Below, in pieces: positions 1 through 17,700 of a stretch of DNA of 64,000 nucleotides. Origin of the DNA: Pterobdella sp. o SKG-2022 (Eukaryota; Annelida; Clitellata; Hirudinida; Piscicolidae). A program made the position numbers and the translations under genes. Within the stretch, counting starts at the first letter, position 1. Each line of letters opens with the position of its first letter. The notes beneath the pieces were generated by a model. It had not been told where the DNA came from. It saw only the letters and a list, made by a program, of their open reading frames with translations, and did no database searches. The stretch lies in NCBI GenBank assembly GCA_964035795.1, contig OZ038320.1, positions 17,316,589-17,380,588 on the forward strand, in the 5' to 3' direction.

Positions 1-84
1 TTACATCGGGTATTGATCTCCAAAGTCACTGTATCGTCGAGTTGTGCATTCTTTTACGGCACGTTTCATAACGCGGAGTTGAGC
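1..84 (-). CDS. Terminal coding exon of an unidentified minus-strand gene (partial)
   Basis: Reading the minus strand, a pyrimidine-rich stretch followed by a CATCAAG acceptor (AG at 86-85) opens a 28-codon frame that ends in TAA at 3-1, exactly at the window edge. The predicted C-terminus runs from AQLRVMKRAVKEC to RRYSDFGDQYPM. Base composition is clearly richer in G+C than the flanking AT-rich DNA, and the frame starts in phase 0 after the acceptor. I do not recognise the protein. The next upstream exon should lie further to the right on the minus strand, but no convincing one was found before the PKA gene. It could be a spurious open stretch, but acceptor, composition and frame agree. Confidence 0.45.
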   Translation of the reverse strand, partial: AQLRVMKRAVKECTTRRYSDFGDQYPM

Positions 85-1590
85 CTTGATGGAGAAAGAA
101 CTAAAAATTGAAAATCAAAATAGAATTTGAAATTCTGAAAACACTCTTTGATTCTAGTTTATATTTTATGCAAACTAATTTGAGCGGATAATGAGCTTTT
201 TTAGAGTGGTTTATAGCAAACAAAAACTCCATTGAAACCCCTTAGCTCAAGACTAAAAGATTGTGGAATTTGAAAAAAATATACTTTAAAAACTTTTCAA
301 ATAACAATGATTGACAAATATACCGTGTGAGTAAGATATGTGAAGAAAATTATGAATAACTGTTCATTGTGGTGTGAGATACTAGTGAATTTAACATATT
401 TTATACTTGGGTAACTAGAATTTTAAATTGAACCGAATTTTTTCATCCTTCAATTCTGTTTTTATAAAAATGTAAAAACTCTAATTTAAACTTTTATTTT
501 ATTCAAATTATTTTTAATGAAAAGTCTAGGGACTAGAATGAATGAGATATCAGTTTGATTAGATCAAAGGACTCTCAATCTTATTTGAAATTATATCAAA
601 CTTACTGGTTACTCGAGTGATAACCAAACAACAAACAAGATTGAAATATTTTTTCAATGTCACGAATTAGATTGAATGTTCAACTGATAAAAGTTTGCAC
701 AGTTTTTTATCACCATAATTAAATGTTTGAAGCTTAAGAAAAGGCATTTCTATGTGGTGAATAATGTACACTCTATTGAACGCCTTATTAAAGAGAGATT
801 TAAAAGGCACTCTGAATAAAACTTTGAATTAGAAATTTATCTAAAAAATAAAAGAATTTCACGATCGATTTCGTTACCAGAGCTTTTGGGCTGTCATATG
901 AAACCAGATTACCATCAAGACAATACGACCAAAATTCATCATATGCTTTACATAACATTGTGTTCGAAAATATTTCATAAATTTTTTTTTAAAACTTTTT
1001 TTTGGTAGTTAATTTTCTTCCAGCAAAAATTATTATTCATTTTTTATTGGATTAGGGTACTTTACTACTCAAAGCTTATAAGATGCGCAGTTTATTTCAT
1101 ATACTGATAATATTGCAGCCTTGTTTTTCTACCATCTGATACCACTCGGCTCAGTTTGTCTATTGAATAACAACGTACATTTGAGATAATTATAGCGTTT
1201 AAAAATATTAGCACACATCCGTTGTTTCACAATGGAATAATGTTATGCAGATTGGAAAGATTTGTTTCGTTCCTCTGTTTCAATTTCTGTGAAAAACAAA
1301 TAAAATCAAAACAAAAAAGTTTATAAATATTAGCGCATACAACATACAAGATTATATTAGAAAAAAGCTTATATTTATAGCGAATAATGTATTTTTGCAA
1401 TTTTTTTAGAATTTATTTTTATTTGTTAAAAATTGAATAAAAATGCTAAAGGATGAGTATTATATTAGAATATTGAGCTTTGTGAATTGACATTTAATCT
1501 CAAATGAGCACAAAAAGCAATCATAATTTCAATATTCCTATAAAAAAGTTTAAACCATTTATGAAAGAGTTCTATTAAATTTTTTTCCAG
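85..1590. other. Intergenic or first-intron DNA, no gene seen
   Basis: This is AT-rich sequence with no supported coding segment. The first exon of the downstream PKA gene should encode the short N-terminal myristoylation-type peptide and end in phase 1. I found no convincing ATG exon with a good donor here. A weak option starts at ATG 898 and would use a poor donor after TTGT near 961. Confidence 0.5.
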
Positions 1591-5530
<3,940 letters not shown>

Positions 5531-5733
5531 GCAAACATTTGCTAATATTTACCCACATGCAAATATCTATTTAGATTTAACCTATAAGATCTTGTTGCAA
5601 TTGAATTATTTTGACTTACTGGCATTCAATTACACGCAACAACATTCAATATTTTTTATTTAACTTTAAACAAAATTATATTTTTGGACCGTTTTATTAT
5701 TCTACTATAGTAAATTTATTTGTTATTTCGTTT

Positions 5734-5739
5734 AATAAA
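5734..5739 (+). terminator. Poly(A) signal AATAAA of the PKA gene
   Basis: A canonical AATAAA lies about 200 bases after the PKA stop codon in TTTAATAAAC, followed by T-rich sequence. Confidence 0.6.
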
Positions 5740-6976
5740 CTTAAGTTGAACTATTGATAATTTTCAATTTGTTTCAAAGGTTTTCAAAATCATTATTATT
5801 GTAGTAAAAATCTTCAATTCATAAACTAGGTTTCATTTCTCTCATATTTTATATCAGAATTTTCCGTGACAGCAAGTATCTTAAAATAATGTAAATACAA
5901 CTTTTAACTTCTGTATTAGTTTAGTTTTTCAATAAATTTTAAAATGTTTATTTTTTATTAGTCAAATTACAGAATTCATTGGAATGGGAATTAAAATATA
6001 TGTTCGAATGAATGTTTAAGAAACGTTCAATCAATGATTAAAAATAAATTTACGTCGATAATGTTTGACTCTGAAGGGATCTTTTGGCCATTCATTGAAT
6101 CTCTCGGTTCCATGCTTAACCATTTTGCTTTTCCTAACTATTAGCTTGAGTATCTGAGATATCATTTAATAAAATTTGTTTAGGAGAATTTTGGTTCAAA
6201 TGAAAAGTTGAAACTATTTATTATTTTTAAAAAATTATTTCCACTTATTTAGAAACCATTGTAATATACAGGGATCATTTTAATATTGAGAGAACAAAAA
6301 CCTTTTGCCGAATTTCAAAACTGAATTTCGTAAAGTGGAATATTTTTAAATATTTATTTTTACTGTTAAATAATCCAAATTTTTTTTAAATTCAACAAAT
6401 TACTTTTTAAAAACTTTAAAAAATGTTTGAGTAACAAAAATTGAATAACTCGAAAAACATCAGAGTGAAAATTTGAAATTCTGAGACAAATCGGATAAAT
6501 ATAATGTCACTTTCAATTTTGCACGTAAAGTCCTGTCTCAACTTATTTGTCATTAACGTCTTGCAAAAGATTTTTATTTACCAAGTATTCGAATACATTT
6601 AATATACCTCTCAATTATCACACATTTTGGTGCTGCTGAAAGTGACAAAAACGCAGTTTTTATTGAAAAAAATCTTAGCACATAAGTCACGCAGTTTTTC
6701 ATATCTGGTTTGAAATGAGAAATGTGATCAAATAGAATGACGTTTCTTCGACTAAGAATGTGATATGCTGCCTTTGATCCAACATTTCTTGATAGCAATC
6801 TCACAGTCATAGATCTTGTTTATAATAAAACTACCAAAAAAAAAAAAATAATTTCTAGAAAAAATAAAAAAATTTTCAGAAAAACTATAGTCTATCAAAA
6901 AGAAATTTTTAAAAATTTCAAAGCAATCTTAATAGTTCTATTGAAAATGATTCTCTTCTTTCAATATTTTTTATTG

Positions 6977-7050
6977 ACCCATATAATTCAGCCGGTAGAG
7001 CCTTATAATAATTATATATAAGGTTTCCAGGTTCAATCCCATGTTGGGCC
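6977..7050 (+). mobile_element. tRNA-derived SINE or tRNA pseudogene head
   Basis: The sequence TTCAGCCGGTAGAGC is a good pol III A-box/D-arm, and AGGTTCAATCCC about 25 bases later is a good B-box/T-arm. The D-stem and acceptor stem do not pair well (ATTC against GAGC), and there is no clean anticodon arm, so this is not a working tRNA. The following 100 bases, including a GCGCTATACATTTTTT stretch, may be the SINE body. No second copy was noticed in the window. Confidence 0.5.
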
Positions 7051-7684
7051 AACAATTAGCACCTGTTTCACAGTGTTTACATTAAATGTGTAGCAAGCAT
7101 TTTGAACTACACGCAAAAGCGCTATACATTTTTTATATCCAAAATTGCATAAAATGAATACTTTGTTCCATTTAAAATTTTTAACACAAAAAACTTATTG
7201 ATTTTATGAGATTTGGAACAATAATAATAACAAAAATATTGTTTCAGAAAGATGATTGAAACTCCAAAAAATTGGAGCTTATTAAAACCAGCATTAAAAG
7301 TATTGAAACAATGTTTTCGAGGCTAATTGATAGTATAAATTTATTTCAGCACTTCTATAATAGTCGTTGCAATAAAAAGCCCAAATGATATTCTCTAATT
7401 TTAAAATCAAATATGCAAATGTAATACATTTTGATTGTCAGGACATTTATGTTATAAAAACTTCCAATTGAACCACGTTTGTTTTCATGTAATTTGTAGA
7501 ATTAATAAGTAGAGCTTTTTGTAAATTTAGCTTCGTTAATATAATGTTTGATACAAAAGAATAATTGTATAAAAGTACTTGGCAAGTTTTTCAAAAGTAA
7601 AAATATTTCGAGAGTAGTTTTTCTGAAGTATTTGACAAAACTTTCAAAGATAATGTATTAATATAAAAAAGTTAATGAAACAAC

Positions 7685-8345
7685 TTTTTCCAATCAGCGC
7701 GTTTTCAACCTCATTCAGTTGAGACTGCTTTAGCACATCACTGACAGCTTCTCCAACAATTCTACCACATGCCAATAATTGGTTCTCACGGTCCTCTCTT
7801 GGGCTTCCAACATTTTGAATGAGTATTTTTCAACACTCTTTTTTATTTTTTTAGCTTCCATCTGTCTGGTTAGTCAATTTATTGAAATGCCCAAGTTATC
7901 TTGCTTCTTCCCATCATTAAACTCATATAGGCGCAGAGCTTCATTCTATCATTTTTTTTGGGGCCTTCAAACTTACCGGATTAACCATACATTTCTCATT
8001 CTGGTTTTACTAAATCCCTCAAAATTCTCAACAGCATGGACTGGTTTCTATTCAATTTATGACAACACCACTCTATTCAATAACGTCTTTTTCATCTAAC
8101 CTTATGTCTTTTATAGAACATTAAACTCTTTCTCAATTTCAACGCTTGGTTTTCAGACTCAATTAATCTTGAGCAAAAGAGAAGACAAAAACTAATTTTT
8201 GTTGAAAGAAAAGCTTTTTTTGAATAAAAACTTTTAATTGTGGTGAATATCAGTGGTGCTTCTTTCACGACAGTCTCGAAGGTCGTAATTCGAAGTGTGA
8301 CTAAATTTCCTTCAATGATTTGCTTGTTCATTGAAAACCACACAA
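7685..8345 (-). pseudogene. Decayed coding remnant, identity unknown
   Basis: On the minus strand several protein-like stretches occur in order but in different frames with stops between: an N-terminal part around 8345-8100 (containing LVTLRITTFETVVKEAP and ESENQALKLRKS), then KPVHAVENFEGFSKTRMRN (about 8046), LRLYEFNDGKKQDNLGIS (about 7938-7880), LTRQMEAKKIKKSVEKYS, and near 7800-7690 GSPREDRENQLLACGRIVGE followed by AVSDVLKQSQLNEVENALIG. The residues are charged and helix-forming, unlike translations of the surrounding AT-rich DNA. The pattern suggests an old gene copy or retrocopy broken by frameshifts. An intact gene with very short introns is less likely. I cannot name the family. Confidence 0.35.
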
Positions 8346-10090
8346 GCCTCCAACTTTCATATTTTGACCATGAAATAGGTACAAAATTTATGTTCTATGC
8401 ATAACAAACGATCTGAAAAATTTTTTCTAGGCTGAACTACTGCATTTGCCAAATTTTATTTAACAGAACTACAGAAATCCATACACGCCAAGGCTTGAAT
8501 AGTCCGGATTTTTGAAAAGCGTGGAAAAGTGAAAATTTTAGCTATACAATAATATAAGCTTATACTCGAGGTACCAAACAAATTAAAAAGTTTACTTGAA
8601 ATTATAATTCACTAATTTCAATCGAAATATAATATAATTTAATTCTATTTAAACTTTTTTCTTGATTCCAAGTTTTTGTTTATAGTTTGCATTTAAGAGC
8701 ACTATAAAATAGTTTTTGTCATGACAACTACAAGATTGAGAGAGAAAAATTTATTATTTCAGTTTTCTTTGTTTTATTTACCTTGTTAGTGCAAACAAAA
8801 TTCCAATCAATCTTTCCATTGAGTTTCGCTATGTTTTGACTCAGAAGAGCAGTGTGGTGACGCATCTACATAATTAAAGCTTATAGTGTGTATCTACGAA
8901 AAGTGGGCTAGTATATAACAAGGCTTTTCAAATAAAAACTTTTAATGGAATTGCTAATGGTGCAATTAACTCATATCAACTAAATGATTGAAATTTATCT
9001 TTTTGATAGCAATAAAATTTCACAATGTAGTGAAATAATTTTTTCAACATAAACTTTGAACTCAACCTCACCGCTTTTAGAAAATTAACTTTTGTCTTTC
9101 CATTTAGACCATTGTTCAGCAATTGAACTCTGAAAGTTATAATACTTTTGGAAGAACAATTTCTTTAAAAACTCTGTTGCACTTAAAAGATTAGAAGTTT
9201 TTGTTGATTCATGGAAAAGAGTGTTGAAAAGTAATTAAAATTTTAAATTTTGAAATACTCATAAATTGTAGTTTTGAAAATTTCATAAAACGTTGAAGAT
9301 AAAATATTATAAAGATATATTGAGATTATAATTTCAAAGCTAAAACAAAATTGATGATGAGAATAACGTCATTGAGAAATACAATAAATTGAAATTAATG
9401 CAAAAAATGTAAATAAAAAATCATCAAAAAAGCGAGAGTTTATTAAAAATTACAAACGGTGTAAAAATGAATCAATCCGGCATAATGAAGAAGTTTTAAT
9501 AAATAGCAAGAGAGCAAGAATGATTACTAGATCCGTACGTATGTTGCTTTGTCACGATAAGTTTCCGTCATAATAAGAATATCCTCCCAACCACCACAAC
9601 TAATATAAATATTATAACTATCGTTTTCTCAGCATCTCACACACTTAATTAAAAGTATACGTCGAATTCAATAAAGAGAATTTTCGCGTAAGATAATGTT
9701 TTTTTGTCACAGACATGTCTCAGCGAGATTATTGAAGCATGAAATCAAGAATAATTAATTCATATTCTTTCCATTTAAAAATTTATTTTATATGCTTTTA
9801 TACAAAAACTTGGCGGATAATTTCATTAATAACGCCGAGAAGCGTTGCACCAAATATTAAAAAATTTTTTGAAGATTCATATCTTACAAATATGGTATTC
9901 AAAAATTTAAAATTTCTAATGAAATCAATAACTGAAAATGTGAAGAATGACCAATGTTGATTTTATTGATATGAAAAGTATAATAATTTATGCTAGAAAC
10001 ACACTGAAAAAGAAAATGTTCAGTGTTATGAAATAAGGAGAAAATAATATATTTGACTGTCAGAATTTTGTTAGAAAAAATTTTTTTTTA

Positions 10091-10385
<295 letters not shown>

Positions 10386-10675
10386 CTCATCCATCTACCT
10401 ATAGAGATTTGTATCTATATATACTTTCATTTTTATACTTCCTTACTTATAAATTTGTTCATCAACATTTGAATAATTTTATTTTGCATAAAAGTTCTGA
10501 GTTTAAGTAATGACATCAACTGAACCCATCTGTACACTGTACGGACACAGACACTGAAGCAAATTGATGCACTCTTCATTGATTTGACTAATGTCAAAAT
10601 ACTTTTCAAAAATTTAATATAGAAAAATCGATCAAGTGTAATATTTTTGCAAAAAAAGTTTTGAACGATCTGCGC

Positions 10676-10722
10676 CACGTGATTTCAAACCCCCGCCTGA
10701 TTGGCTGAATTTCGAGCACGTG
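10676..10722. promoter_or_regulatory. E-box pair flanking an inverted CCAAT box
   Basis: Two CACGTG E-boxes (10676-10681 and 10717-10722) lie 35 bases apart around CCCCCGCCTGATTGGC, which carries an inverted CCAAT. This G+C-rich 50 bp island stands out from the AT-rich surroundings. It is 4 kb upstream of the lectin receptor start codon, so it could be its promoter with a noncoding first exon, or an enhancer. Only the motifs are seen; function is inferred. Confidence 0.3.
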
Positions 10723-13700
10723 ATCTGATTACACTGCAACAAATAAGCTCAGTGAATTATTCGCAAAAAAACTCAGTTTTTGGTGTAATATTTATTCAAG
10801 TTTTAATAAAACTCTTATAAACATTTATCAAAAAAAGAAATCATCAAAAAAATTTAAATGCTCAACATTCTCAGAAGAGTTGTTTGTTTCGCAAACATTT
10901 AAATCATTTAAAATAAAGACTGATAATTCTATTTTTCACACATATCATAAAGAAGTATAATGAAATCAAAGTTTCAGCAGAAATGAAAACAATTCTGTGA
11001 AAATGTATTTTGTAGTCAACGTATTTCGCTGGCAACATGCAATTGTGGTACAAACACTTCATGAAACAAGTCAAAGTCATTCATAATTTTCACGCATTTG
11101 TTTTAACTGGATCATAAAATAATTATCAACTCTGAAAAAATTTAAAAAGAATTAAAATTTTTAAATAATATTCTACGAAGTTTATTATAATGATGTTTAA
11201 CCCAGGGAGTTTCAAGATCGCTTGATATTTGTATTATTTCGATTTTTATAATCTAAAAAATAAATATTTTATTTCAAAATATATAGAAGTCCGATCTTTA
11301 CTTAAATCTATATATTCATACACTAGCCAAACAAGGACAGATCACTCCCAAACTAAAGATTTTCAGCTTTTTCAAAAGAGAAAATTTTTTGTGCATAAAT
11401 GTGGGAAGCGTGTTTCCAATATGTGAAGTTTTTTCAGTTTATTTTTATTTTTAAAATAAAAAGCACGGCTGGTCCCTTTTGAGCTCAAATACCTAATATG
11501 AGTTTTTTCAGCCGGAATAGTCATAAAAGTACGCCATTGAAAGTTGTTTAGAGTATTAGAAAACAATTTTAATTAATTTTCGATTATGAAAAACTCTCAA
11601 AATATTTTCATGGAAAAAAGAGTTAAAAAATTTTATTCAAGAAAGATTTTCACAAATTGGATTTTTATCGACTTCACTTTTAAGTATCACACTCTTTAAT
11701 CGGGAGTGAACCTTTTCTCTCACTCCTATAAAACTCTTCCCTGCATCCAAGCATTAATCATCAATCAAACAACCTATTCTATTCTTTCCTTCTCTTTTCC
11801 AAACCATCCATTTTCACATTCCCATTCCGAAATGACTACTGTTTCAAGTATTCTTCCAATTATTTTAAAACATTAAAACTCTTATTTAAATAAATTCTAT
11901 AGATTGAAACGCTTAGTTAAAATCAAAATGGTAAAGTTTGGTTTTGAAATAGAATAAAACAAATAATAAAGGTTTTAAACTTTTTTCTAGAAAAGGTAAT
12001 AATTATTTCAGAGTCACATAGTCATTCATAACAAACACACGCCTCATGCACTTAACCACCTACTTCCATCCAATATATAAAAAACACATCGTAGTAATGT
12101 ATGAATGGAACCATTAACTTAATCAAAATCACATCATTAATCATTTTCACCCAACACATCCACACGGACACGCATGCTACCCAAGAATCCTCAACTATAA
12201 TGCACTCTCTTCACTCACAAAACTAGAAATGTTTTGGTCCGTAGGTCATGAAAAATAGAAAGTTTATATAAATATTGAAATAAACGTGAAGACTTAAGGT
12301 TCATCTTCAAATTGTTATTGGATTATAGAAAAGTAACAAAAAATGTAAACCTATGTGTTGGCTTGTTATATATACCAGAGAAGCATATCAAACTTGGAAG
12401 TTATGTTTTTAAAATATTTTAACCGTTGATTTGATTTCTTGAACAAAAACACAAAATTAAAAATAACCACAACTTCGATTTTTTTGGAATTTTCTTCCGA
12501 AAACCAGATTTTGAAAATAACCAGTAAAAAACTTTAATCAGCAAAGACTATATTGAAGAACTTTCATATGCCTCTTTTGAGCATGTTCATCAATCAACCG
12601 CCAAGCCTATCGTCCCTGTGGCCATCAGTACTGCTCTACACTTAAATATCGTTTAGGTATGTTTTTGAATTATATTTATAAGCAATTTTTCTTTCTTATG
12701 TAACTAGAATTAGTTTTGAAACTTTTGGACTATTTCAAATGTTTTTTGCTCTAAAAAAGCTCTTTTTAATCAAGAAAACTCGATATTAAATTTTTACTCG
12801 CATCAGAATGTTAAAAGCTTTTCTTAATTTGGAACATGTGTTTCAACAGATTTAATACTCATTTATTAGTAGATATTAACACTGCAAATAAAAACATACA
12901 AAGAAAACATGTATCCAGACACATAGAGAATGTGTCCTAAACAATCTTGCGTTTTGTTGATGTTGGTTTTTTCTCGTTGTATTGTTGCACTGTCGGTATT
13001 GTTGTTTAAGAAGTCGTAAAACCACTTTATGCTCTAGGTGACGATGTCCATTAATGTTTTTACACTGAAAAATGTTTCCTTATAATTCTATAAAAACTAA
13101 ATTCAAATTTATATTTTATATTTACAAAAAAGAAATTTTCTAAAATTATTTATATTATATCCAATGTCTATTTACTAAAAAACATTTGATGAAACTTCAT
13201 AGTGATCAATAACTTCTTATTCCATCAATACGTTGTAAATTTAAAATCTGTGACCACATGCAAGTGCACTTTTCCACATTGGAAACTACGAAAAAATTTA
13301 ATGAATTTCAGTTTTATTTGTTTCAAATTTTTTTTTTAATTATTTAAATCCTTCAAACTGAACCTTTGCATGGATAAAAAACTTTCAAGTAATGTGTAGT
13401 CTTAAACATTTGGACAGCTGAAGAATATCAAAAATTTATATCATAGTGTTTGATACTTCAAAAGACCATGTGATAAATTAGCGCAATCTTGCAAGCCTTC
13501 AATCACCTAAATCTTATATAAACTCAAGCTTCATATCAATCACCCAAATTGACCCCATTCGATACTCTATGCCTTGCATATGTAACATCCTGCAGCTAAC
13601 ATAAAAACAAAATCTAATGTTATATAAATAGAAAAGTTCTCTAAGTGAAATTTAATTAGAAGACAGTAGAGCTGAAATGACATGAGATTATTTTTAATAT

Positions 13701-14780
13701 CTATAAAAAGAAACCTTTGAGATACTTTGAATACGATAAAAATATTCATTAAAACTAGTGTACAACTAAAAAGTTATATTTCAGCAACAAAAACTCTGAA
13801 TAAAATTTCATATCAATAAAAGAAAAAAAAAATTGTTAGGCTCAATATTATAAGAATTGAAATTTTTTCATAAATTTTTCTGCTCTTTAAATTATAAAAA
13901 ACTTGCCATAAAAATTTGTTAATTTTATAAGTAAAAAAAATATATAGAACTCAATACAAGCATTAGGGCTTGAAGGAGGTAGAGGACAAACAAGTACATA
14001 TGCGTGCATTATGAGAGCTTTACGAATAAAGGCTTAGGAAGCATCGAAAGTTCAATCAAGGACCGTTTTTGCAAGGAAATCGGTGACTTGAACTTTTTAA
14101 ACGGTTTATTATTTCCAATCTCATCTGCGAAGATTAATTAAAAAACAATTAATATTTAAATGAAGTTATAAAAAATTTGAATCTTATCTCACTTTAACCA
14201 GGTAAAAGCTATTGCTATTTTATCAATAATATTTCATTTTTAAAACATTCAGTTTAAATAAAATAAAATCCAAAATTATAGCTTCTAAGTAGAATAAATT
14301 TAAGAAAAAGCTGAGTTGTATTACTGGAGCATTATAGAAAGAGGTCATAAAACCTAATCATAACTTCATAAGGCACCAAATAAGCAGTTTTATCTCGGTT
14401 GTGAGAACATTTATCAAACTCTGAGTTTTCCTAAAAAAAATTTTTAATTTTCTAGAACTGGTTAATTGAAATTTTTTTGCAATTTTTTTTATGAAAGTCT
14501 AAAACTCTCATCGCCTCTTTGAAACAGTCATTGAGTTGAAGATTAATGTCTTTCAATTTTAAAGATTCCTAATTACTGATAAGACTATGTTGCAAAAAAA
14601 TTATTGTAAGTTTTTTTTGAGTACATTTAGTTTTGAAATAATTTTTATAAAATTCAAAAACCTTTTCTTCATTCTTAATTTCAATTTCAAATACTAATAG
14701 CATTCCTCCATGAATTCAAGAGAAAATCAAAGCAATTGTCTTCTTATAATATAACAAAGGGAGTGAAGCAGAACCTTGGG

Positions 14781-17700
14781 ATGTCATTCCACTTCAGTCA
14801 TGTTTTGTGCACTGTTCTCTACCTGGGCTGTCTTCAGAAACTCGGTGAGTCTGTTTTTTTATATGAAAGTCGACACTAGAAATGAAGAAGTGAAAATATC
14901 TGTTGGTATGAAAATTTTAATTTTGAAAATTATATCTATACATTTTTAAACAGTTTGAAACTAAGATGATGGAAACTGTCTGAATGAAAAATTGTAAAAA
15001 GTTGAAAAATCTCGGAAAAACTTGAAGTGTCAAAAGAATAATTAGAAAAAATTGGAAAAAATAGATTTTTCTTGGAAATTGAAAGAAACCTTCTAAAACG
15101 ATATTCATCAATATTTTATCAACTTTGAATTATCAAAACTTTAATTGAAGCATTTTTTTTTTTAAAAAATTGAACGTTTTTTTAAAGTAAATGTTTCAAG
15201 TATCAGAATACAGTATTCTATTGCTTTAATTTTAAAAAAGTTTAAAAAGTGAAAAAACTTCACACAAATTTATAATATATTTCTGGTCACGATTTTGTTT
15301 TGGAAAGTAATATTTGTCATTGTTTTGTTGTAAACAAAAAAAAAAGATTCTTTAAAGTCAAAATTGAAGCATAAACAATTTTTTCATAATTTTTGCAAAA
15401 TATTTTTAATCAAGAATTTTCTAATAAAACTTTTATGTGCTCATAAGTTTCAAAGTTATTATTTCTATATATGGTAAAATAATTATATTTTTCAAAAATT
15501 ATAAAAGTGATTTGATATTTTATAAAATCGAATAAATACAAATATACCCTCAGTTTGGAGGCAAAATAAATTTCAAAACTTTGAATAAAACCAAGTCTTT
15601 TTAATTTCGAAACTTCAGGCCGCTTTTTACGATCAGAAATTATGATGTACTTTCCTCTGGAGTCCTCCAGATCGCCAGACCATTCATCCAATCAGCTTCA
15701 ATCTTCAAGTTTCATTTTTTTTAATTACTCCACGCCTTCAAAATATTTTTTTATTACCACAATCTTCCATGCTTTACTTTACGATCTGAATCTATCAACA
15801 AATTTTTTTGAAGAGCACAAAACTCTTTTTTTATCCTTTCACCGCCCCCATCCAATCAAATCATCCATTTAATCAATCCACCCATGCATTCAATCTACAA
15901 CCAATAGGCTTTTTCACCCACCCACTCATCAACCTCACCTAAAAAAATCTTTTTAAAGTATCATATTCTGTCGTTACATTTTTTGATTATATAGCGAGCA
16001 GAAGAAATTCTAAATCTTTCCGAGACATTTGTTGAAACAAACAGTACAAAATTTAAAATACTGTATTAGTGTTGTGAAAGGTTAAGAATTGCAATTTTAG
16101 TGTAAATCAGTTATATACGAATTCTCATTTCCGAACTTCAGTGCCTTCTTACGATTGAAATTCTCCTATGAAAGCTCTTAAAACTGAACAAAATTTACAG
16201 TTTTTTTTCAAATATATTTAATGATTTTTTCATCTAATCTATTTTAAAGTCTTAACTAAAATATTTAAAAAATGCAGGTTTTTTAGGAGTAATGAAATGA
16301 TATTTACGAGATTTCAAGTCAATCCTTTCTTCAAAAAAAGCTAGTTTAGAGTAGTGTTGATTTTGTCTAAACTAGATTTTTGACGAGATTATTAGATTTT
16401 TTCACTAGTCAGTTGATCTTTATAATTTTTAAACAAGAAAAAAACTTGTTTTTATCAATTGAATTTCAAAAGTAGAAAATTTAGATTTAACTAAAATATT
16501 GTCATTTTTCAAATCAATTGAAATTTTTACACAAAACTAAAGTATTCCTATTTGAGTTTCCTGAAACTATTATGGAAATGTTTTCGTAATTTTTTTAAAT
16601 TTGAGAAACAAAATATTCGAATTTCAAAAGTAGTTTCTTTATAATTTAAAAATATATTTTGAAATTGTAAATCTTAAAATCTATTTTAGTTTTAACTTTT
16701 CGCCTTGTCTAGCTGTTGCCAAATGGAGGCTATACATTCAATTACTAAATATATCCAAACTTTTATAAGTTCACCGTGAGTTCTTTATGTTTCGAAAGCT
16801 TCAGAAAAATTAAGAATATATTCTAATTAAAAATATTATACTCAAATTTTAAAGTTTCTCTTTTTTGAATAAATTATTTTTTTTGTTCATCAAACATACT
16901 TTATTCTTTCTGAGTGTTTCCTATTATAATTCTCAACATGCTTTTTGCAAAATAAATTTTTCTTCCGCTTTAACGTAAGTTTTTCGAGAATGCTCATAAT
17001 GTGAATGTTTATTTTCTCAATGGTGGAAAATTTTTATATTTTCTCAAAATACTCTAAATTTTTTCAAAAGACTGGATTAAAACAGTGACTAAATAATTAT
17101 ATGAAAAAAGATTTTGAAAAAAAATGTTTGACAGAGTTTTCATCTTTAATTAATTAAATTTTATGCTTCAAAACATCTTGTTTTCAAAAAGCTATATAAC
17201 TAGAAAATGGATTGAAAATAACTGTTTTAAAGTAAATACTTGGTGAAAATAATAATCAATGAGAATTTTCAACTTGAGTAACCATGATTGAGGGATCTCT
17301 AATTTTTATTTCGCTTTAAACTAATCTTTGATGCATCTCAAAACAAAACCAAGTTAACAAACTTGCATGCTTCAAAACTCACTTTGAAAATTTATTAATT
17401 GAAAACAATTAGATTTAAAAAGTTAAACTAAAAATGATTAAAAAACCCTTGCTGTTTCTAATTTCTTCTAGTTAAAAAAAAATTCAAAGCAAAAATTTAA
17501 AAAAAATAAAGTGCTTCAAACCTGAACAGATGGCCTGGAGTACTGCCTCACGGAGTCTTTCAAGGCTCGGTGTCCTGCAGGCTCCGTAGTGCTGATGACG
17601 AAGGCAGTGTTTGGCCGCATGAAACTGGGCAGATGTGTCACTAGAAATTTCGGGCATGACTGGTGCTCCACCGATGTCATCAACCGCTTAGATTATGTTT

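Noticed and set aside
6977..7050. Functional tRNA gene
   Set aside because: A- and B-boxes are good, but D-stem, T-stem and acceptor stem pair poorly and there is no clear anticodon arm.
12588..12655. Short G+C-rich open segment (FINQPPSLSSLWPS) as an exon
   Set aside because: Splice sites are poor, phase does not join any neighbouring exon and no protein family is suggested.
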